From positions 1 through 52,318 of the forward strand of contig JAGVLK010000024.1 of the NCBI GenBank assembly GCA_020049835.1: a stretch of 52,318 nucleotides of DNA. The letters are read 5' to 3'. Source of the stretch: Candidatus Babeliales bacterium. GTDB taxonomy: Bacteria; Babelota; Babeliae; Babelales; Vermiphilaceae. The number at the start of each line of letters is the position of its first letter. The first letter of the stretch is position 1. Positions 17,764-27,237 of this stretch are shown one piece after another. Both the position numbers and the translations under genes were made by a program. The notes under the pieces were generated by a model that saw only the letters and a list, made by a program, of their open reading frames with translations, did no database searches and had not been told where the DNA came from.

Positions 17764-17792
17764 TTGTTGTTGTGTGGGCGCCATGGTATACT
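17764..17792 (+). promoter_or_regulatory. Sigma-70-like promoter of the coiled-coil gene
   Basis: TTGTTG (17764-17769) and TATACT (17787-17792) are separated by exactly 17 bases. Transcription would start near 17799, and the chosen start codon is at 17837. Confidence 0.6.
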
Positions 17793-17836
17793 TGCATGAG
17801 TTTTATAGTTGATGTATGCATAAGCGGAAGGTTTTT

Positions 17837-18844
17837 ATGACAAGGCAAAGTTCAATGGCAGAGATATCGGAAAAAAGCAAAAAAAATGAGATTTTGGCGG
17901 CTTATGAAGAGTTGCTCAAACGCGTGAGTGAAGAGAATCAGGTAAGTCATCAGCAAACAATTATAAAAGAAAAAGAGGAGACTCTGGTGCAGACAGCAGC
18001 AGGTATGACTGATGAAAAAATTGTCAAACGACTTGCCGACGTAAAAATTTATGTCGGTCAATCACTTGATAAGCTTGAGCAGGAGCTTACTGAAGAATAT
18101 AAACGCTTAAGTGATATTCAGGAAGCGATTCAGATCGAATCGAAAAACTTGCAAGAGATCCATGAGATAAGAAAAAATGCCGATAGTCTCGCAGCATTGT
18201 TTCTGACACAAAAAGAATATAAAAGTCGTTTTGAAAAAGAGATAGCTGAAGCGCGTGTTAAGTGGCAGCATGAAAAAGAGTTGGCAGAAGCGGAGCAACA
18301 AGAGTACCGCGAAGCACTTAATCGCCAACGGACACGTGCTGAAGAAGAGTATTATTATGCATTCGAGCTCAAGCAAAAAAAAGATGCTGATGCGTATCAA
18401 CAGAAAAAAGAGACTTTGGAAAGAGAGCTCATTGAAAAACGCACTGCTACCTTGAAAGAGCTGGAAGAGCGAGAACTCATTATAAAGATGCAAGAAGAAG
18501 AGTTTGCGCGCTATAAAAAACAGGTTGAACAGTTTCCTGCAGAGCTTGAAAAGGCAGTAAAGGCTGTGCAAAAAGAAACACAAGAACGTATAGCAAATGG
18601 ATATGATCAACGCATTGCACTTGAACATGCCGAATATGCAAGTGAACGTAAGTTGAATCAGCAGACTATTGCCACATTACAACTTAAGATTAAAGAACAA
18701 GAAGATGTAATCAGGCATCTAACGCAAAAGACTGATATTGCCGGTCAACAGACGCAGGAAATTGCGCTAAAGGCTCTTGATAGTGCTTCAAAGATGCGTT
18801 TTTATGCAAGTGTTGAAGACAAAAAAATGACACAGTCGCTGTAA
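17837..18844 (+). CDS. Long coiled-coil protein, function unknown
   Basis: I do not recognise a family. The 335-residue protein is almost all charged heptad-like helix (rich in E, K, Q and A) from about residue 40 to 315, with no membrane segment and no signal peptide. Runs such as 'RTRAEEEYYYAFELKQKKDADAYQQ' suggest a rod-forming structural or scaffold protein. The ATG at 17837 has GGAAGG five bases upstream; an earlier in-frame ATG at 17816 has no binding site. It is followed by a strong terminator. Confidence 0.75.
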   Translation: MTRQSSMAEISEKSKKNEILAAYEELLKRVSEENQVSHQQTIIKEKEETLVQTAAGMTDEKIVKRLADVKIYVGQSLDKLEQELTEEYKRLSDIQEAIQIESKNLQEIHEIRKNADSLAALFLTQKEYKSRFEKEIAEARVKWQHEKELAEAEQQEYREALNRQRTRAEEEYYYAFELKQKKDADAYQQKKETLERELIEKRTATLKELEERELIIKMQEEEFARYKKQVEQFPAELEKAVKAVQKETQERIANGYDQRIALEHAEYASERKLNQQTIATLQLKIKEQEDVIRHLTQKTDIAGQQTQEIALKALDSASKMRFYASVEDKKMTQSL

Positions 18845-18882
18845 AATATTCTGATAACTTTCCCCTAAGATCACACTTTTCC

Positions 18883-18930
18883 AGGGCTTATTTTCGTTAT
18901 TGGCCAAAAACGAAAATAAGCCCTATTTTT
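18883..18930 (+). terminator. Rho-independent terminator of the coiled-coil gene
   Basis: A perfect 16-bp stem (18883-18898 with 18909-18924) has a ten-base loop and is followed by ATTTTT. It starts 39 bases after the stop codon. Confidence 0.85.
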
Positions 18931-18940
18931 ATGATTATTG

Positions 18941-19126
18941 TCGCTAATAAGAAATCGCCTTATTAGCGATTTTGATCATTTTCGCTAATAGATGACCTAA
19001 ATTTATGAGAAGAACCTCTTGCCTATTTTCGATTTTGAGTTAAAATGAAAATAACTCCTCTGTTTATATACGCTAGCGCTAATAGGAACTCTGCTTATTA
19101 GCGATTTTAGCTATTTTCGATAATAT
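18941..19126. promoter_or_regulatory. Cluster of TCGCTAATA half-sites upstream of fic
   Basis: Copies occur at 18941-18949 (direct), 18961-18969 (inverted), 18982-18990 (direct), 19077-19084 (partial, gcgctaat), 19096-19104 (inverted) and 19118-19126 (one mismatch). The first direct/inverted pair forms a perfect 11-bp inverted repeat (18941-18951 with 18959-18969). A cluster like this looks like an operator. The Fic protein has a C-terminal winged-helix-like segment and could bind here, but that is inference. Confidence 0.5.
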
Positions 19127-19169
19127 CAGGGGGAAAGGTAATTTCTTATACAAAAAAAGGGTCTTTATT

Positions 19170-20333
19170 ATGGATATCAAAAAAACACCTGCCGGGAGCG
19201 TTGTTAAGACGCTTAATGGGTATTTTACGTTTATACCCAACCCATTACCACCGCAGATTATATGGGATAATGCATTAATTAACAATCTATCTCAAGCGGA
19301 TTATATTTTGGGGATGCTCGCTCGTGAGGGGGCCAAGTTGCCCAATCCACATCTTTTAATCAGGCCATTTATTGCACGCGAAGCGGTATTATCAAGTAAA
19401 ATTGAAGGAACGCAAACAACGTTAAGTGAACTCTTGGCACATGAAGCAGGTGTGCATGTTGATCGTAATCCCCAAGATCTACAAGAAACGCAGAACTATA
19501 TTGATGCACTAGAGTATGGCATTAGGCGGCTTAATGAGTTGCCACTTTCGTTAAGACTTATTAAGGAAATACATGGCAAACTCATGCAAGAGGTGCGTGG
19601 TGGATATGCAACACCGGGAGAGTTTCGTATATCACAAAACTGGATTGGGGCACCTGGAAGCTCACCGACAACAGCAAAGTTTATACCGCCATCTCCGGAT
19701 AGGTTGATGGAAACTTTAGGTGAATTTGAAACGTTTCTTTATGATAGAACATTGCCGCCGCTAATTCATGTTGCATTATGTCATTATCAATTTGAAGCAA
19801 TTCATCCATTTCTTGATGGCAACGGTCGTGTCGGCCGCTTGCTTATCATATTGCTTTTACTTGAGCGGAAGATTTTGCCTTCACCGATTCTGTATATAAG
19901 TGCATTTTTTGAAGCTACGCGCGATGAATATTATCAGCAACTGTATAATGTGAGTGCATATGGCACGTGGTCAGCATGGTTAAATTATTTTTTAAATGGT
20001 GTTGCTTTGCAATCACAAGATGCTTTATCACGTGCAGAACGTATTAATAATTTAATTGTTGAATGGAAGATTGCGGCAGGCGGAAGCTCTCAAGTATTGC
20101 AAGATATTATTACACAGTTGGCTATTAACCCTTTCCTTACGGTAACGAAGGTTGCTCAGCAGTTGGATGTTGCATTCACTACGGCACAACGTGCAATCAA
20201 AAAACTTGAACAGTTAGAAATCATCAGTAATGTTTCGCATACACGACGGGATAGAACTTATTGTGCGACTAAAATACTCGCTATACTTGAAGAGCCGGCT
20301 AAGATTAATCAAGATGTGGCAACTGGTTATTAG
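19170..20333 (+). CDS. Fic family protein with C-terminal winged helix
   Basis: Fic proteins transfer AMP or related groups to target proteins. The active-site motif HPFLDGNGRVGR is at 212-223, with the catalytic histidine at 212. An inhibitory-helix motif SSKIEG (75-80, S/T-x-x-x-E-G type) lies upstream, the class II arrangement in which the glutamate blocks ATP binding. The C-terminal part from about 305 ('LTVTKVAQQLDVAFTTAQRAIKKLEQL') is a winged helix, common in bacterial Fic proteins that may bind DNA. There is no signal peptide. The protein could act on itself, on a bacterial partner or, if translocated, on host proteins. AAGGG precedes the ATG. Confidence 0.92.
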   Translation: MDIKKTPAGSVVKTLNGYFTFIPNPLPPQIIWDNALINNLSQADYILGMLAREGAKLPNPHLLIRPFIAREAVLSSKIEGTQTTLSELLAHEAGVHVDRNPQDLQETQNYIDALEYGIRRLNELPLSLRLIKEIHGKLMQEVRGGYATPGEFRISQNWIGAPGSSPTTAKFIPPSPDRLMETLGEFETFLYDRTLPPLIHVALCHYQFEAIHPFLDGNGRVGRLLIILLLLERKILPSPILYISAFFEATRDEYYQQLYNVSAYGTWSAWLNYFLNGVALQSQDALSRAERINNLIVEWKIAAGGSSQVLQDIITQLAINPFLTVTKVAQQLDVAFTTAQRAIKKLEQLEIISNVSHTRRDRTYCATKILAILEEPAKINQDVATGY

Positions 20334-20357
20334 AACTGTTTTAGGTGCTAGTTTGGT

Positions 20358-20386
20358 TTGCTCAACTACGTAATCATTGTTAGACT
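20358..20386 (+). promoter_or_regulatory. Putative promoter of the ABC-2 transporter pair
   Basis: TTGCTC (20358-20363) and TAGACT (20381-20386) are 17 bases apart, 42 bases before the start codon of the ATPase gene. Confidence 0.45.
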
Positions 20387-20427
20387 AAAACCAATTATGA
20401 AGCAACAGCCATTAATAAGGACTTTTT

Positions 20428-21363
20428 ATGCTGGTACTTAATGTACGCAATCTCAGTAAAACATACAGCTCGGGCTTTTGGCCGTTTACAACGCAGCAGA
20501 TGTACATTGCTGTTGATGCTATTTCCTTTCATTTGGCCAAAGGCGAAATTCTTGGATTTCTGGGACCCAATGGTGCAGGTAAAACAACGACTATTCAAAT
20601 GCTGCTTGGCACCTTAACACCCAGTAGCGGATCAATTACTTATTTTGGTGCTGACTTTGCACAGCATCGTATTGCGGCACTTAAAAAGATTGGTTATGCA
20701 AGTGGCTATGATAGGCTTCCCGGTCGGTTAACCGTTACGGAAAATCTTGATATTGTTGCGCGCGTGTATGGGCTTACACAACCACGTCGCATGCAGCAAA
20801 TTGAAAAATTGTTAAAAGCTTTTGGCATCTGGGAGCTGCGCGATCGTCAAGTAGGCAGTCTTTCAGCCGGTCAGGCAACACGTGTTATGCTTGCAAAAGC
20901 GTTTATGTGCGACCCTGAAATTGTGCTGTTTGACGAGCCAACTGCTTCACTTGATCCAGACGTTGCCTATGAAGTGCGTCAATTTATTTTGCAGCAACGC
21001 AATGAGCGCGGTACATCAGTGTTGATTACATCGCACAATATGGATGAAGTAACCGAACTGTGTGATCGCGTATTGGTGCTCAAAAAAGGGGTTATCATTG
21101 CAGATGATACGCCCGAAAGGCTTGCGCAATTAACTTCCAACGTGCGTGTGCATCTAACTTTTGTGGAACCTGAGCGTGCGGTTGCTTATTTTCGTGATGC
21201 ACACGTGCTCTACACAGCGCAAGCAAACCATCTCACTATTGAACTTGATGAACATACAATTGCGCAGTTTCTTGCGGATCTAGGCGAGCGTAACATTATT
21301 TATTCACACATTTCCATCGATAAGCCGACGCTGGAAGATTACTTTTTAAGCATTGCTAAATAA
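20428..21363 (+). CDS. ABC transporter ATP-binding protein (ABC-2 type)
   Basis: The 311-residue ATPase has Walker A GPNGAGKTT (46-54), signature 'LSAGQATRV', Walker B 'EIVLFDEPTASLD' and the switch histidine in 'ITSHNMDE'. A C-terminal extension of about 80 residues follows, as in the CcmA/NatA/DrrA group. It would power the permease encoded 12 bases downstream. The exported substrate could be a drug, lipid or polysaccharide. AAGGA lies six bases before the ATG. Confidence 0.92.
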   Translation: MLVLNVRNLSKTYSSGFWPFTTQQMYIAVDAISFHLAKGEILGFLGPNGAGKTTTIQMLLGTLTPSSGSITYFGADFAQHRIAALKKIGYASGYDRLPGRLTVTENLDIVARVYGLTQPRRMQQIEKLLKAFGIWELRDRQVGSLSAGQATRVMLAKAFMCDPEIVLFDEPTASLDPDVAYEVRQFILQQRNERGTSVLITSHNMDEVTELCDRVLVLKKGVIIADDTPERLAQLTSNVRVHLTFVEPERAVAYFRDAHVLYTAQANHLTIELDEHTIAQFLADLGERNIIYSHISIDKPTLEDYFLSIAK

Positions 21364-21375
21364 AGAAGGAACACA

Positions 21376-22164
21376 ATGATTTCATACGCATCGATATGGG
21401 CGGTTGTACTTCGCCATCTACATGTGTGGAAACGAGACCTCAATGTTATGTTGTTCGGATTTTATTGGCCTATGCTGGATATACTTATTTGGGGGTTTCT
21501 GGGTGCATGGATTCAAACAACGCAACAGTTTTATAATTACGAAATTGCAGCATTATTAGGTGTTTTGCTATGGCAGATAGTCGGCCGCGGGTGCAACATT
21601 ATGGCCAATGCATTCTGCGAAGAACTATGGTCGCACAATGTAGTAAATCTGTTTTCGTTGCCGCTGCGTATCAGCGAATGGATGTTAGGTGTGGTGATGT
21701 TTTACATCATCATGATGTCCATGACCACCGCATTTTGCATGTTAGTGATAACTGCTTTATATAATGTTTCCATGTGGAACTTATTTTCCACCTTCTTAAT
21801 CTTTATGCCACCGCTCTTTTTTTGTGGTATTTGGCTTGGCTTTACCTGCCTGCAAATTATCGTTACGCTGGGCAAGCGTGGGGTTGAGCTTGGTTATGTA
21901 GTAGGGTGGTTCCTGATGCCATTTAGTGGTGCATTTTATTCAATTGATATATTACCCGTTTGGGCACAAAAAATTAGCGCATGTTTGCCTATGAGTTATG
22001 TGTTTCAAGGTATGCGCGCTTATTTAATGCAGCAACAGGATCCAACTGCATATTTGCTCAAAGGATATATATTGAGCATTCTGTATGCAGCGAGTGCACT
22101 TATATTGTTTGCGTATTGTTTTAATTGCAGTAAGCGCAATGGGCTTGCTCGGTTGACTGATTAA
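21376..22164 (+). CDS. ABC-2 type permease
   Basis: The 262-residue inner-membrane protein has about six hydrophobic segments and the ABC-2 pattern, including 'PFSGAFYSIDILPVWAQKISACLPMSYVFQGMR', a family hallmark near residue 195-225. It pairs with the ATPase encoded immediately upstream, with AAGGAA as its ribosome binding site. Confidence 0.88.
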   Translation: MISYASIWAVVLRHLHVWKRDLNVMLFGFYWPMLDILIWGFLGAWIQTTQQFYNYEIAALLGVLLWQIVGRGCNIMANAFCEELWSHNVVNLFSLPLRISEWMLGVVMFYIIMMSMTTAFCMLVITALYNVSMWNLFSTFLIFMPPLFFCGIWLGFTCLQIIVTLGKRGVELGYVVGWFLMPFSGAFYSIDILPVWAQKISACLPMSYVFQGMRAYLMQQQDPTAYLLKGYILSILYAASALILFAYCFNCSKRNGLARLTD

Positions 22165-22207
22165 AACCCGAACTTGCTCGTAGCTCTAATGCGTAAGCTT
22201 TGGTTAT

Positions 22208-22894
22208 TTATGGGATAATTCCCACAAATCTTATAGGAGCTTCAGTACTGTTTGCAACTTTAATTGGCAATGCTATGGTAAAGGCGCCAACGGGTGGCAG
22301 CTTATCCAAATTAGTTGCGTTTTCAATGATATAGATACCGGCGCCTAATAATATAGGGTGCACGGGGTAACCATCTTCCGGTCGATCAACACCTAAGGTA
22401 TCTATTGCTATGCCAACAATCTTGCGGTTTACTAACCAACGTGCTACTTCCGGTGATATGGATGGAAACTTGTGGTTATTACGATATGCATCTGCATCGT
22501 GCCAGAAACGGTCCCAGCCCGTATTAATTGCTACCAACGATCCGGCAGGTATTATACCATATCTGTTTTCAAAATTTTCTAGATCCTGCCAGCTGACGGT
22601 ATAATATGCATCTGCTTGCGTGCGCACATCAATAACTACGCAGGGTACGCATAATGAGGTAAGTTGCAGTTTATCGATTGTGTTAGCGCCTGCAATACAG
22701 TGCGCCGGTGCATCCATATGTGTGCCTATGCCTGCTACCATTTCAAAGCGTTGTACGTGAAATTTTACCTCGGTGGTGCAGTCGTTGTAATCTAGTAATA
22801 TTTGGAGTTTAAATCCACAACTGCCATCCCATGTCGGTATAGTTGGGGTTATGGTGTGGGTGAGGTCTATGTAAGAAGAGCCTTGAAAAATCAT
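22208..22894 (-). CDS. Cyclase family protein (kynurenine formamidase-like)
   Basis: The 228-residue protein belongs to the metal-dependent cyclase family (PF04199), which includes kynurenine formamidase KynB. The family signature HxGTHxDxPxH appears as 'GIGTHMDAPAH' (55-65): H59, D61 and H65 are kept, but the first position is Gly55 instead of His. The end of the chain has the usual 'GVDRPEDGYPVHPILLGAGIYIIENATNL'. These enzymes hydrolyse amides or lactones. No tryptophan pathway genes are near, so the substrate is unclear. AAGGA precedes the ATG. Confidence 0.85.
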   Translation of the reverse strand: MIFQGSSYIDLTHTITPTIPTWDGSCGFKLQILLDYNDCTTEVKFHVQRFEMVAGIGTHMDAPAHCIAGANTIDKLQLTSLCVPCVVIDVRTQADAYYTVSWQDLENFENRYGIIPAGSLVAINTGWDRFWHDADAYRNNHKFPSISPEVARWLVNRKIVGIAIDTLGVDRPEDGYPVHPILLGAGIYIIENATNLDKLPPVGAFTIALPIKVANSTEAPIRFVGIIP

Positions 22895-22922
22895 TGAGTC
22901 CTTTTATAGTAAGTAGCATTTT

Positions 22923-23813
22923 CTAATGCGGGATTGTATCCAACAATTTCAGAAACGTAACATAACGCTTGCAATCAAGGCCATCATGTATAGACCAATA
23001 GGCTGAAACAAGCGTTTGCAGGTATGTCCAATCATAGATATCCTGCATGCTATAACCAAGGAGTGTGGCAAAATCCTGCAAGCGATTGGTTATGATTGCT
23101 GTGCTATGTTGTGTTGTAATGAGTTTATCGAGTGGATTGCGCATATATACTGCAATGTCATAGATAGGGTTACCAATGACTCCTTCAGGGTCGATAATGA
23201 TCCATTGCTCGTCTGCAGATGCTAATATATTATCTTGATGAAAGTCACCATGTAATAAAACTGGAGTGGTTGTTGATGATAATAATCTGGATCTTAATAT
23301 ACGCGCGCGATCAATCCATGGCTTAAGTCCATCAGGCTCTTTATCAAACGTTGGCAGAAGTTGTTCTAGGGTAGGAAGATTTGCAGTGGCGGCAACGGGA
23401 GCTTGATGAATTCTTTGCACAAGTTGTGCGGCGATGGCCGTAGCAATTCTATCATCATGCGGAAATAATGATGATAATGGATTTCCCGGGATAATACGCT
23501 CCAAAAGTACAACACCAAGATCATAATTATGTGCTATAACTTTTACGGCGCCGTAATTGGCATATGCATGTAGCATTGCTACTTCTTTTTCTAGAGCTTG
23601 ATGATCGCACCGTATTTTAAGGACGATGGGTTTGTTCAGCATGTTACCCGAAAGCACATAGTTATAGGTAAGTGCATCAACCGGTTTTAAATCTGTTAAC
23701 TGCCACATCTGTGCGCATTGATCAATTATTGTCGGTAGCTCATTGAGCCATTGTTTGCCGCGTGTTCCAAAAACGCTGGTAATGGTGTGCGCGAATGTAT
23801 CGTTATAGTTCAC
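22923..23813 (-). CDS. Aminoglycoside/hydroxyurea phosphotransferase-like kinase
   Basis: The 296-residue protein resembles the APH(6)/streptomycin kinase family (PF04655). The catalytic loop is 'LLHGDFHQDNIL' (H-G-D-x-H-x-x-N, about 203-214) and the metal-binding segment is 'WIIIDPEGVIGNPIYDIA'. These kinases phosphorylate aminoglycosides, but relatives act on sugars and other small molecules, so resistance is only a possibility. The start is a GTG at 23811-23813. It overlaps the end of the frame-restored AAA/PD-(D/E)XK gene (GTGAACTATAA), which suggests translational coupling in the ancestral arrangement. Confidence 0.82.
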   Translation of the reverse strand: MNYNDTFAHTITSVFGTRGKQWLNELPTIIDQCAQMWQLTDLKPVDALTYNYVLSGNMLNKPIVLKIRCDHQALEKEVAMLHAYANYGAVKVIAHNYDLGVVLLERIIPGNPLSSLFPHDDRIATAIAAQLVQRIHQAPVAATANLPTLEQLLPTFDKEPDGLKPWIDRARILRSRLLSSTTTPVLLHGDFHQDNILASADEQWIIIDPEGVIGNPIYDIAVYMRNPLDKLITTQHSTAIITNRLQDFATLLGYSMQDIYDWTYLQTLVSAYWSIHDGLDCKRYVTFLKLLDTIPH

Positions 23814-25358
23814 GTGCTATCCAGTCGACAATATTTCGTTGCTCCAGATCAAATGCTACACCAATTAACATTATTTTTTTGCCGCTGTGTAAAAATTTTT
23901 GATAATACTTTTTTTCTTCGATTTGTTTAAGTGCGGCAGCACTTGTGTCATGAAGTTTAAATTCAATGATATATATATCTGTTTGTCGGTTTCAATCGTG
24001 CAATCGATGCGACCATTATTGGTGGCCACTTCTGCTTGCGTATAGGCGCCAACAAGATTCATTATTACGTAGAATATTGATTGGTAGTATTGTTCTTGTG
24101 GTGACTGTATAGTGTAAGGAATGGAAGCGAAAAAAACCTTTAAAGTATCAAAAAATTGTTCTAAATCGTTGTTTTTTAACGCGTGTGTAAGTCGTGAAAT
24201 AGCGTTATCAAGAAGTTCAGTTTTTGTTTGTGTGAGTATCCTCATAAAATATTGTAAAAATGAAGCTTTGGTTTCTTCATTTGGATAACCAAGTTGGTAA
24301 TTATGAGTTATTGGGTCATAGCCTTTAATAGTTAGATACCCTGTTTGCAGTAATAAAGGTATAAGCTGTATATCATCAATTTCAAACGAGCCAAGATTGC
24401 GAATGTTGATTTCAGTGTGCTCAAGATCTTCAATATTATATTTCTTTTCTCTAATGAGATTGACTAAGAATGATGGTGTGCCGCTTTCAAACCAATAATT
24501 GCGTAACTCTTTGGTTAACAAATACATGAGTACTGAAAAGGGATTATAGACCTTTTCGGATTTTTGAGAAAATTGATAACCGTTGTACCAATGCTTCATT
24601 GCATGTTTAACAGCATCGATTTCTATGTCTTGGGTTATTGTGATCTCTTGCATATGTGGTTGAAAATAATGGTCAATTTCTTCATCAGTATATCCAAGCA
24701 AATTAGCCATATCGTCTAACAGTGTTAAATCAACCAGGTTGTTCATTCCAGAAAAAACGGATGTTTTTGAAAATTTTGTAACGCCGGTCATAAATAGAAA
24801 TTGTATTTGACTGCTCGTGGCCTTAATAGTTGCATAGAAATTTTTTAGTATTACTTGCATTTCTCGCATTACGTCTATACTGTTAACATGTTCTAGTAAT
24901 GGTTTATCATATTCGTCAATTAAAACGACCACACGAGTTTTTTTAGATAATTCATGTATAAGTTCTTCAAGTTTTGCTTCCGGTGATGGCGCAGAACTAA
25001 TATCAATACCATGAGCTTTCCCAATGCGTTCGAGTGCCCAAGAAAGATTTACGCGCAATACATCCGGCGTTTCGCTTGCAATAGCAGAAAAATCCAAATG
25101 AATTACTGGATATTTTTGCCAAAAATAATCGCTTTCATCAATCCAAAGTCCCGCGAATAGCTCTCTATGTGCTAAAAATAACTCTTTAAGGGTAGAGATT
25201 AAGAGGGATTTGCCAAAGCGACGAGGGCGAGAGAGAAAGAAATAGTACCCATGTTTGCCATCTACTAAATCATAAATAAATTTTGTTTTATCAACGTATA
25301 CAAGATCGTCTTGTCGTATTCGTTCAAATGATTGAATACCTACAGGGAGTTTCTTCAT
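23803..25358 (-). pseudogene. AAA-ATPase/PD-(D/E)XK protein, frameshifted at an AT repeat
   Basis: This second DUF1703-type gene has 'YVDKTKFIYDLV', 'SRPRRFGKSL', 'VVVLIDEYDKPLL', 'SGMNNL' and 'WYNGYQFS'. The uninterrupted frame ends at 23871 after 495 residues with an atypical tail. The nuclease core breaks exactly at an (AT)5 tract (23969-23978). In the other frame the strand reads QIYIIEFK-like and continues 'LKQIEEKKYYQKF' and 'IMLIGVAFD', aligned with 'LKQIEAMRYYEPF' and 'IILLGLSFN' of the copy at 14880-16454, and ends at 23803. Removing one AT unit restores the full protein. It is either a recent pseudogene, a phase-variable gene or a sequencing error. Confidence 0.85.
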
Positions 25359-25500
25359 ACAAATAGGTTCCTTTTATCGAGCACCAGAGTCTAAGCGTTT
25401 TATATATAGATGATATTTACCATTTTCGCTTACTACACAAGAATTTGCAATAGCCATATGAAATGTTAGGATAAACAAAAACTAATCAGAGGTCTCTATC

Positions 25501-25716
25501 ATGAAAAACCAGAATGCAAATCAATCGATGTATCAATTCTTAAGAACCGAGTTGCGGTTATTGTTGATTCTCATTGCCGGCATTGCAGGTTGGACTTTAG
25601 TCAGTAGTTACTTTGGCTATAGAACACCGGATCTTTTTTCTTGGGAATATATTCTAGGATTTATGATCGCTTATCCGTTTATAAGTTTTATAAATCGTCG
25701 TTACTTGAAGCTATAG
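25501..25716 (+). CDS. Small two-helix membrane protein, function unknown
   Basis: The 71-residue protein has two hydrophobic segments (about 18-38, 'LRLLLILIAGIAGWTLVSSYF', and 48-62, 'WEYILGFMIAYPFIS') with basic residues outside. AGAGG lies eight bases before the ATG. I know no family. Its end overlaps the convergent hydrolase gene by six bases. Confidence 0.55.
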   Translation: MKNQNANQSMYQFLRTELRLLLILIAGIAGWTLVSSYFGYRTPDLFSWEYILGFMIAYPFISFINRRYLKL

Positions 25717-26667
25717 TTTAGATAGCCATTCTTGAGCGTCTTGTATTACCGTATCAAATAAATCACCCAGATCGTGCCCAAGGTGGTCATACCAGACAAA
25801 AGTAATGTTGTTGCGATTGGCTTTGCATGCCGATTCCTGTAATTTTTTACCCGCTATAAAACCTGTATCTTTGCAACCCATCATATAATAAATAGGGATA
25901 TTAAGCTCAAGGATAGTGAGCAGATTTCTATTTTGTGCATCGGCCCAATATTGATATGTTTGTCCAGCCCACATGAGCTTAGGAGTGGGGTTTTCTTGCA
26001 TCACATGAAATTGACGTTGTACTTGCCGTTCTGTATTTCCAAACATGCGAATAAACCATTTCTTATACCAGGGCTGGTGTGGAAGTTCTATGAACAAGCG
26101 GATATAACATCGTGCATACCATGGTTGAAGTTTAAAATCTGTAATCAGTTCTTGCTTAAATGATTGATATCCGGCACCCGCAATAAGAAGCAGAGCAGTC
26201 ACCTGATCTTGTAGTTGCTCAGCAAGCGCCGTTGCAACATAGGTTCCTTCTGAACCGCCAATTAAGATTAACTTGCCATTCCATCCATCGATGATATCGG
26301 GCAGGGCATGGATAGTCGTTAAATTATCAGTAATTCTATTGGATACGGTATTATATGCATTAAATTCAATAAGATCACAAACATCTGGGTATGATCCTCT
26401 CTTTTCAATAGCGAGAATACCAATAGGTTCTGTTGCAAAATTTCTTACTATTTTATCAAAAAGGGGTTTGCAGCTTTGCAATTCATTTTGACTGACATAC
26501 GAACCTTGACAGACAATCATAATTGGAAATTGAGCGCATTGTTGCGGTTTATGAAAATAACCACGAATTTCAGAGCCATCAGGTTGGGATATTACAATTG
26601 ATTCACTCTGATTGCTGAGTAAAGAAAAGGAAAAGAGTAAGGATGAAAGAATTAATTTGATGTGCAT
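25711..26667 (-). CDS. Exported alpha/beta hydrolase
   Basis: The 318-residue protein has a signal peptide (MHIKLILSSLLFSFSLLSNQSES). The fold is alpha/beta hydrolase: nucleophile Ser139 in 'IGGSEGT', an acid in 'GCKDTG' near 270 and a histidine in 'HLGHDLGD' near 299. It may be a secreted esterase or peptidase. Its ATG directly follows the stop codon of the P-loop kinase gene, with AGGA four bases before it, so the two are coupled. It is not closely similar to the exported hydrolase at 7050-8225 outside the fold motifs. Confidence 0.82.
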   Translation of the reverse strand: MHIKLILSSLLFSFSLLSNQSESIVISQPDGSEIRGYFHKPQQCAQFPIMIVCQGSYVSQNELQSCKPLFDKIVRNFATEPIGILAIEKRGSYPDVCDLIEFNAYNTVSNRITDNLTTIHALPDIIDGWNGKLILIGGSEGTYVATALAEQLQDQVTALLLIAGAGYQSFKQELITDFKLQPWYARCYIRLFIELPHQPWYKKWFIRMFGNTERQVQRQFHVMQENPTPKLMWAGQTYQYWADAQNRNLLTILELNIPIYYMMGCKDTGFIAGKKLQESACKANRNNITFVWYDHLGHDLGDLFDTVIQDAQEWLSKL

Positions 26668-27201
26668 TTAGGTCCTGTTATTAGTTTGAGAGTTAAGTAT
26701 TATGTTTGGTAACTTCTGGATGAGCTCTGCAAGTTCAGTATTATTATGTACTTCATAAAATTGGGCATTCGGATGCTGTGCGCGCAATATGCGTATGGGT
26801 TCTGCGACGCGCTGATCATAACGCCACATATACTGCAGCAACGACCAACGTATTGTTTCTTGGCAGTTTGGCGCGCGGTCATCGATGGTGGTATCTTTAG
26901 TGAACCATCGTTTGAACACGCGTGGGTAACAAATATAACGCGGGAAATTTAGAAATATAACGACGTTTGCACGTGCCCAGCGCATGTGCAATGATTTAGC
27001 GCTGTTGCCGTCAATAATCCATTGTTCGTGGTTAACGATTTCCTGATGTAGTGCAAGAAATTCTGTATAATTCCGCTCAACCCAATGATCGGTATAAAAG
27101 TATTTATCCAAATGATAAAGTGGGATGCCGGTGGCTTTGTGTAGTTGTGTTGCAAGTGTTAATTTACCACTGCCGGGTCGGCCAAAGATCATGATGCGCA
27201 T
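26668..27201 (-). CDS. Adenylate kinase-like P-loop protein (FlaR-type)
   Basis: The protein resembles the DNA topology modulation protein FlaR and other small adenylate kinase-like proteins. The P-loop is GRPGSGKLT near residue 7-15, where Leu replaces the usual Ser, followed by 'LYHLDKYFYTDHWVERNYTEF' and 'WIIDGN', both typical of this group. The substrate is unknown. I chose the ATG at 27199-27201 (177 residues); the frame is open further upstream to a TTG but has no binding site there. The stop codon abuts the start of the exported hydrolase gene. Confidence 0.78.
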   Translation of the reverse strand: MRIMIFGRPGSGKLTLATQLHKATGIPLYHLDKYFYTDHWVERNYTEFLALHQEIVNHEQWIIDGNSAKSLHMRWARANVVIFLNFPRYICYPRVFKRWFTKDTTIDDRAPNCQETIRWSLLQYMWRYDQRVAEPIRILRAQHPNAQFYEVHNNTELAELIQKLPNIILNSQTNNRT

Positions 27202-27237
27202 AGTAATTACTCGATTTAAAATTATACACAAATGGAT

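Larger units (their letters stand above)
18845..19169. other. 325-bp intergenic region with terminator and repeated half-sites
   Basis: No gene lies here. It contains the terminator of the coiled-coil gene (18883-18930) and then a cluster of short direct and inverted copies of TCGCTAATA up to 19126, described separately, just before the Fic gene. Confidence 0.8.

Noticed and set aside
18107-18628. 173-codon minus-strand frame inside the coiled-coil gene
   Set aside because: It is rich in Phe, Leu and Cys because it is the antisense of Lys/Glu codons; the plus-strand gene has a promoter, binding site and terminator.
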